DNA of 5,627 nucleotides from Candidatus Thorarchaeota archaeon (GTDB lineage: Archaea; Asgardarchaeota; Thorarchaeia; Thorarchaeales; Thorarchaeaceae). The stretch covers positions 1 to 5,627 of the forward strand of contig DAOWDY010000030.1 in NCBI GenBank assembly GCA_030638785.1, read 5' to 3'. Position 1 is the stretch's first letter, and every line of letters starts with the position of its first letter. The notes beneath the pieces are model-generated. The model did not search any database. It had not been told where the DNA came from and saw only the letters and a program-made list of their open reading frames with translations. Shown here piece after piece: positions 5,119 to 5,627 of the stretch. A program made the position numbers and the translations under genes.

Positions 5119-5130
5119 CACCAAATCCTC
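5119..5130 (-). promoter_or_regulatory. Ribosome-binding site of the metallo-beta-lactamase gene
   Basis: On the minus strand GAGG (5130-5127) lies 8 nt before ATG 5118. GGTGATG also overlaps the start codon itself, a second partial match that would be too close to act. Confidence 0.5.
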
Positions 5131-5160
5131 TACATTGTAATTGAATCATGATAGGATTCC

Positions 5161-5171
5161 TCTATATTATT
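5161..5171 (-). promoter_or_regulatory. TATA-like promoter of the metallo-beta-lactamase gene
   Basis: The minus strand reads AATAATATAGA, a good TATA-like box about 45 nt before ATG 5118. Transcription would start near 5140, leaving a leader of about 20 nt that contains the GAGG site. Confidence 0.4.
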
Positions 5172-5213
5172 GTCTACCGTTGATTGGGATTAGGATTTGA
5201 TGATAGTATTCAG

Positions 5214-5231
5214 GATATTTTGCTAAATATC
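5214..5231. repeat. Perfect hairpin between the 93-residue gene and the metallo-beta-lactamase gene
   Basis: GATATTT and AAATATC form a perfect 7-bp stem around TGCT. It begins 14 nt after the TAA stop of the minus-strand 93-residue gene. A second short palindrome, AACCT-C-AGGTT (5236-5246), touches that stop codon. No T-run follows on the minus strand, so it is a weak terminator candidate; it may stabilise an mRNA end or bind a protein. Confidence 0.4.
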
Positions 5232-5245
5232 AAGGAACCTCAGGT

Positions 5246-5527
5246 TTACGAGTATAACAACTTAGCAAGAGGGTTGACTATTGCTTCTGCATCATCTTGA
5301 GTAGAGAAATTTCTAAGAAGTAATCGACCTGAAGGATAGATGTTGATGACCTGTCCATCCTCCCCTTCAAGAAGTAACAGAGCAGGAATACCGACTCGAA
5401 CGCGCATTCTAGTAACACTCACAATCTCGTCTTGTAAGGACATCAAATCTAGTTTTAGACGTGATTTCGGTTTAACTTCATACCCTGTCTTCTCGGAGCA
5501 AATTTTGAGCTGATATGAATCAACCAA
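5246..5527 (-). CDS. Conserved-looking 93-residue protein of unknown function
   Basis: I do not recognise the family. The predicted 93-residue product is soluble and mixed alpha/beta. A basic N-terminus (K8-K25) leads to a short helix (L-D-L-M-S-L-Q-D-E-I, 26-35), two strands (V-S-V-T-R-M-R-V-R-V and P-A-L-L-L-L-E), a turn G-E-D-G-Q, the strand V-I-N-I-Y-P-S-G-R-L-L-L-R (60-72), and a C-terminal helix from about 76 to 91. The strand-turn-strand Y-P-S-G-R-L-L-L-R-N followed by a helix is reminiscent of one half of a TBP-type repeat (F-s-S-G-k-x-v-x-T-G), but this is only a resemblance of shape. The start is TTG 5527; an in-frame TAA lies just upstream, and AAGGGA ends 6 nt before it. It overlaps the end of the upstream minus-strand gene by 8 nt, which supports this start and coupled translation. 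Confidence 0.68.
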   Translation of the reverse strand: MVDSYQLKICSEKTGYEVKPKSRLKLDLMSLQDEIVSVTRMRVRVGIPALLLLEGEDGQVINIYPSGRLLLRNFSTQDDAEAIVNPLAKLLYS

Positions 5528-5627
5528 TTTTTATCCCTTCTTTTAGAATTATCACTTCTGCATCTGAAACTGCATATTCTACCCAGCCATCACCAATCTT
5601 TTCCTCTGCAATGGGTATCTCACGCAC
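5520..5627 (-). CDS. C-terminus of an unidentified minus-strand gene (5' partial)
   Basis: On the minus strand the frame entering at the right edge is open for 35 codons to a TGA at 5522-5520. The visible end contains G-D-G-W-V-E-Y-A-V-S-D-A-E-V-I-I-L-K-E-G and looks protein-like, with alternating hydrophobic and acidic residues suggesting beta-strands. Its stop overlaps the TTG start of the 93-residue gene (TTGGTTGA), an arrangement typical of co-translated operon genes. Too little is visible to name it. Confidence 0.6.
   Translation of the reverse strand: MREIPIAEEKIGDGWVEYAVSDAEVIILKEGIKIG

Noticed and set aside
5195..5245. C-box-like TGATGA near 5199 as a C/D box RNA
   Set aside because: No CTGA D box is placed at a suitable distance on the same strand.

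Overview
The window looks archaeal. Several starts have Shine-Dalgarno sequences of the GAGG/GGTGAT type at 7-8 nt, others look leaderless behind TATA-like boxes, and gene ends carry oligo-T tracts rather than GC hairpins. A cell-surface protein ends in a Thr-rich stalk and one C-terminal membrane anchor, and there is a very small winged-helix regulator of a kind common in archaea. Base composition is moderately AT-rich and the genes are compact. An Asgard archaeon (Thorarchaeia-like) or another mesophilic archaeon would fit, but no marker gene here proves it.

Left part (1-1185, + strand): the C-terminus of an anchored surface protein; a 327-base non-coding stretch rich in short hairpins, one of which resembles the 3' end of a group II intron; a small 2TM-domain membrane protein followed by an oligo-T terminator; and a 59-residue winged-helix DNA-binding protein.

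Middle (1186-2922, + strand): a 393-residue protein of the MetE/UROD-like methyltransferase superfamily, followed after 42 nt by a DsrE/F-like sulfur-carrier protein with a CCGGC cysteine cluster, then two T-tracts. The pair may form a thiol or sulfur-related unit. The substrate is unknown, and the methyltransferase seems to have an altered metal site.

Right part (2868-5627): a 310-base leader region with nested inverted repeats, a very AT-rich promoter with a 12-bp palindrome and a clear ribosome-binding site, leading into an opine-dehydrogenase-family oxidoreductase. This gene converges with, and overlaps by 15 bp, a minus-strand RNase Z-like metallo-beta-lactamase gene. Upstream of that gene on the minus strand are a 93-residue protein of unknown function and the 3' end of another gene that overlaps it by 8 nt, so those two are probably translationally coupled.

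No CRISPR array, tRNA, rRNA, transposase or defence system was recognised. The most interesting leads are the unusual MetE-like/DsrE pair, the structured leader before the opine dehydrogenase, and the possible group II intron remnant.
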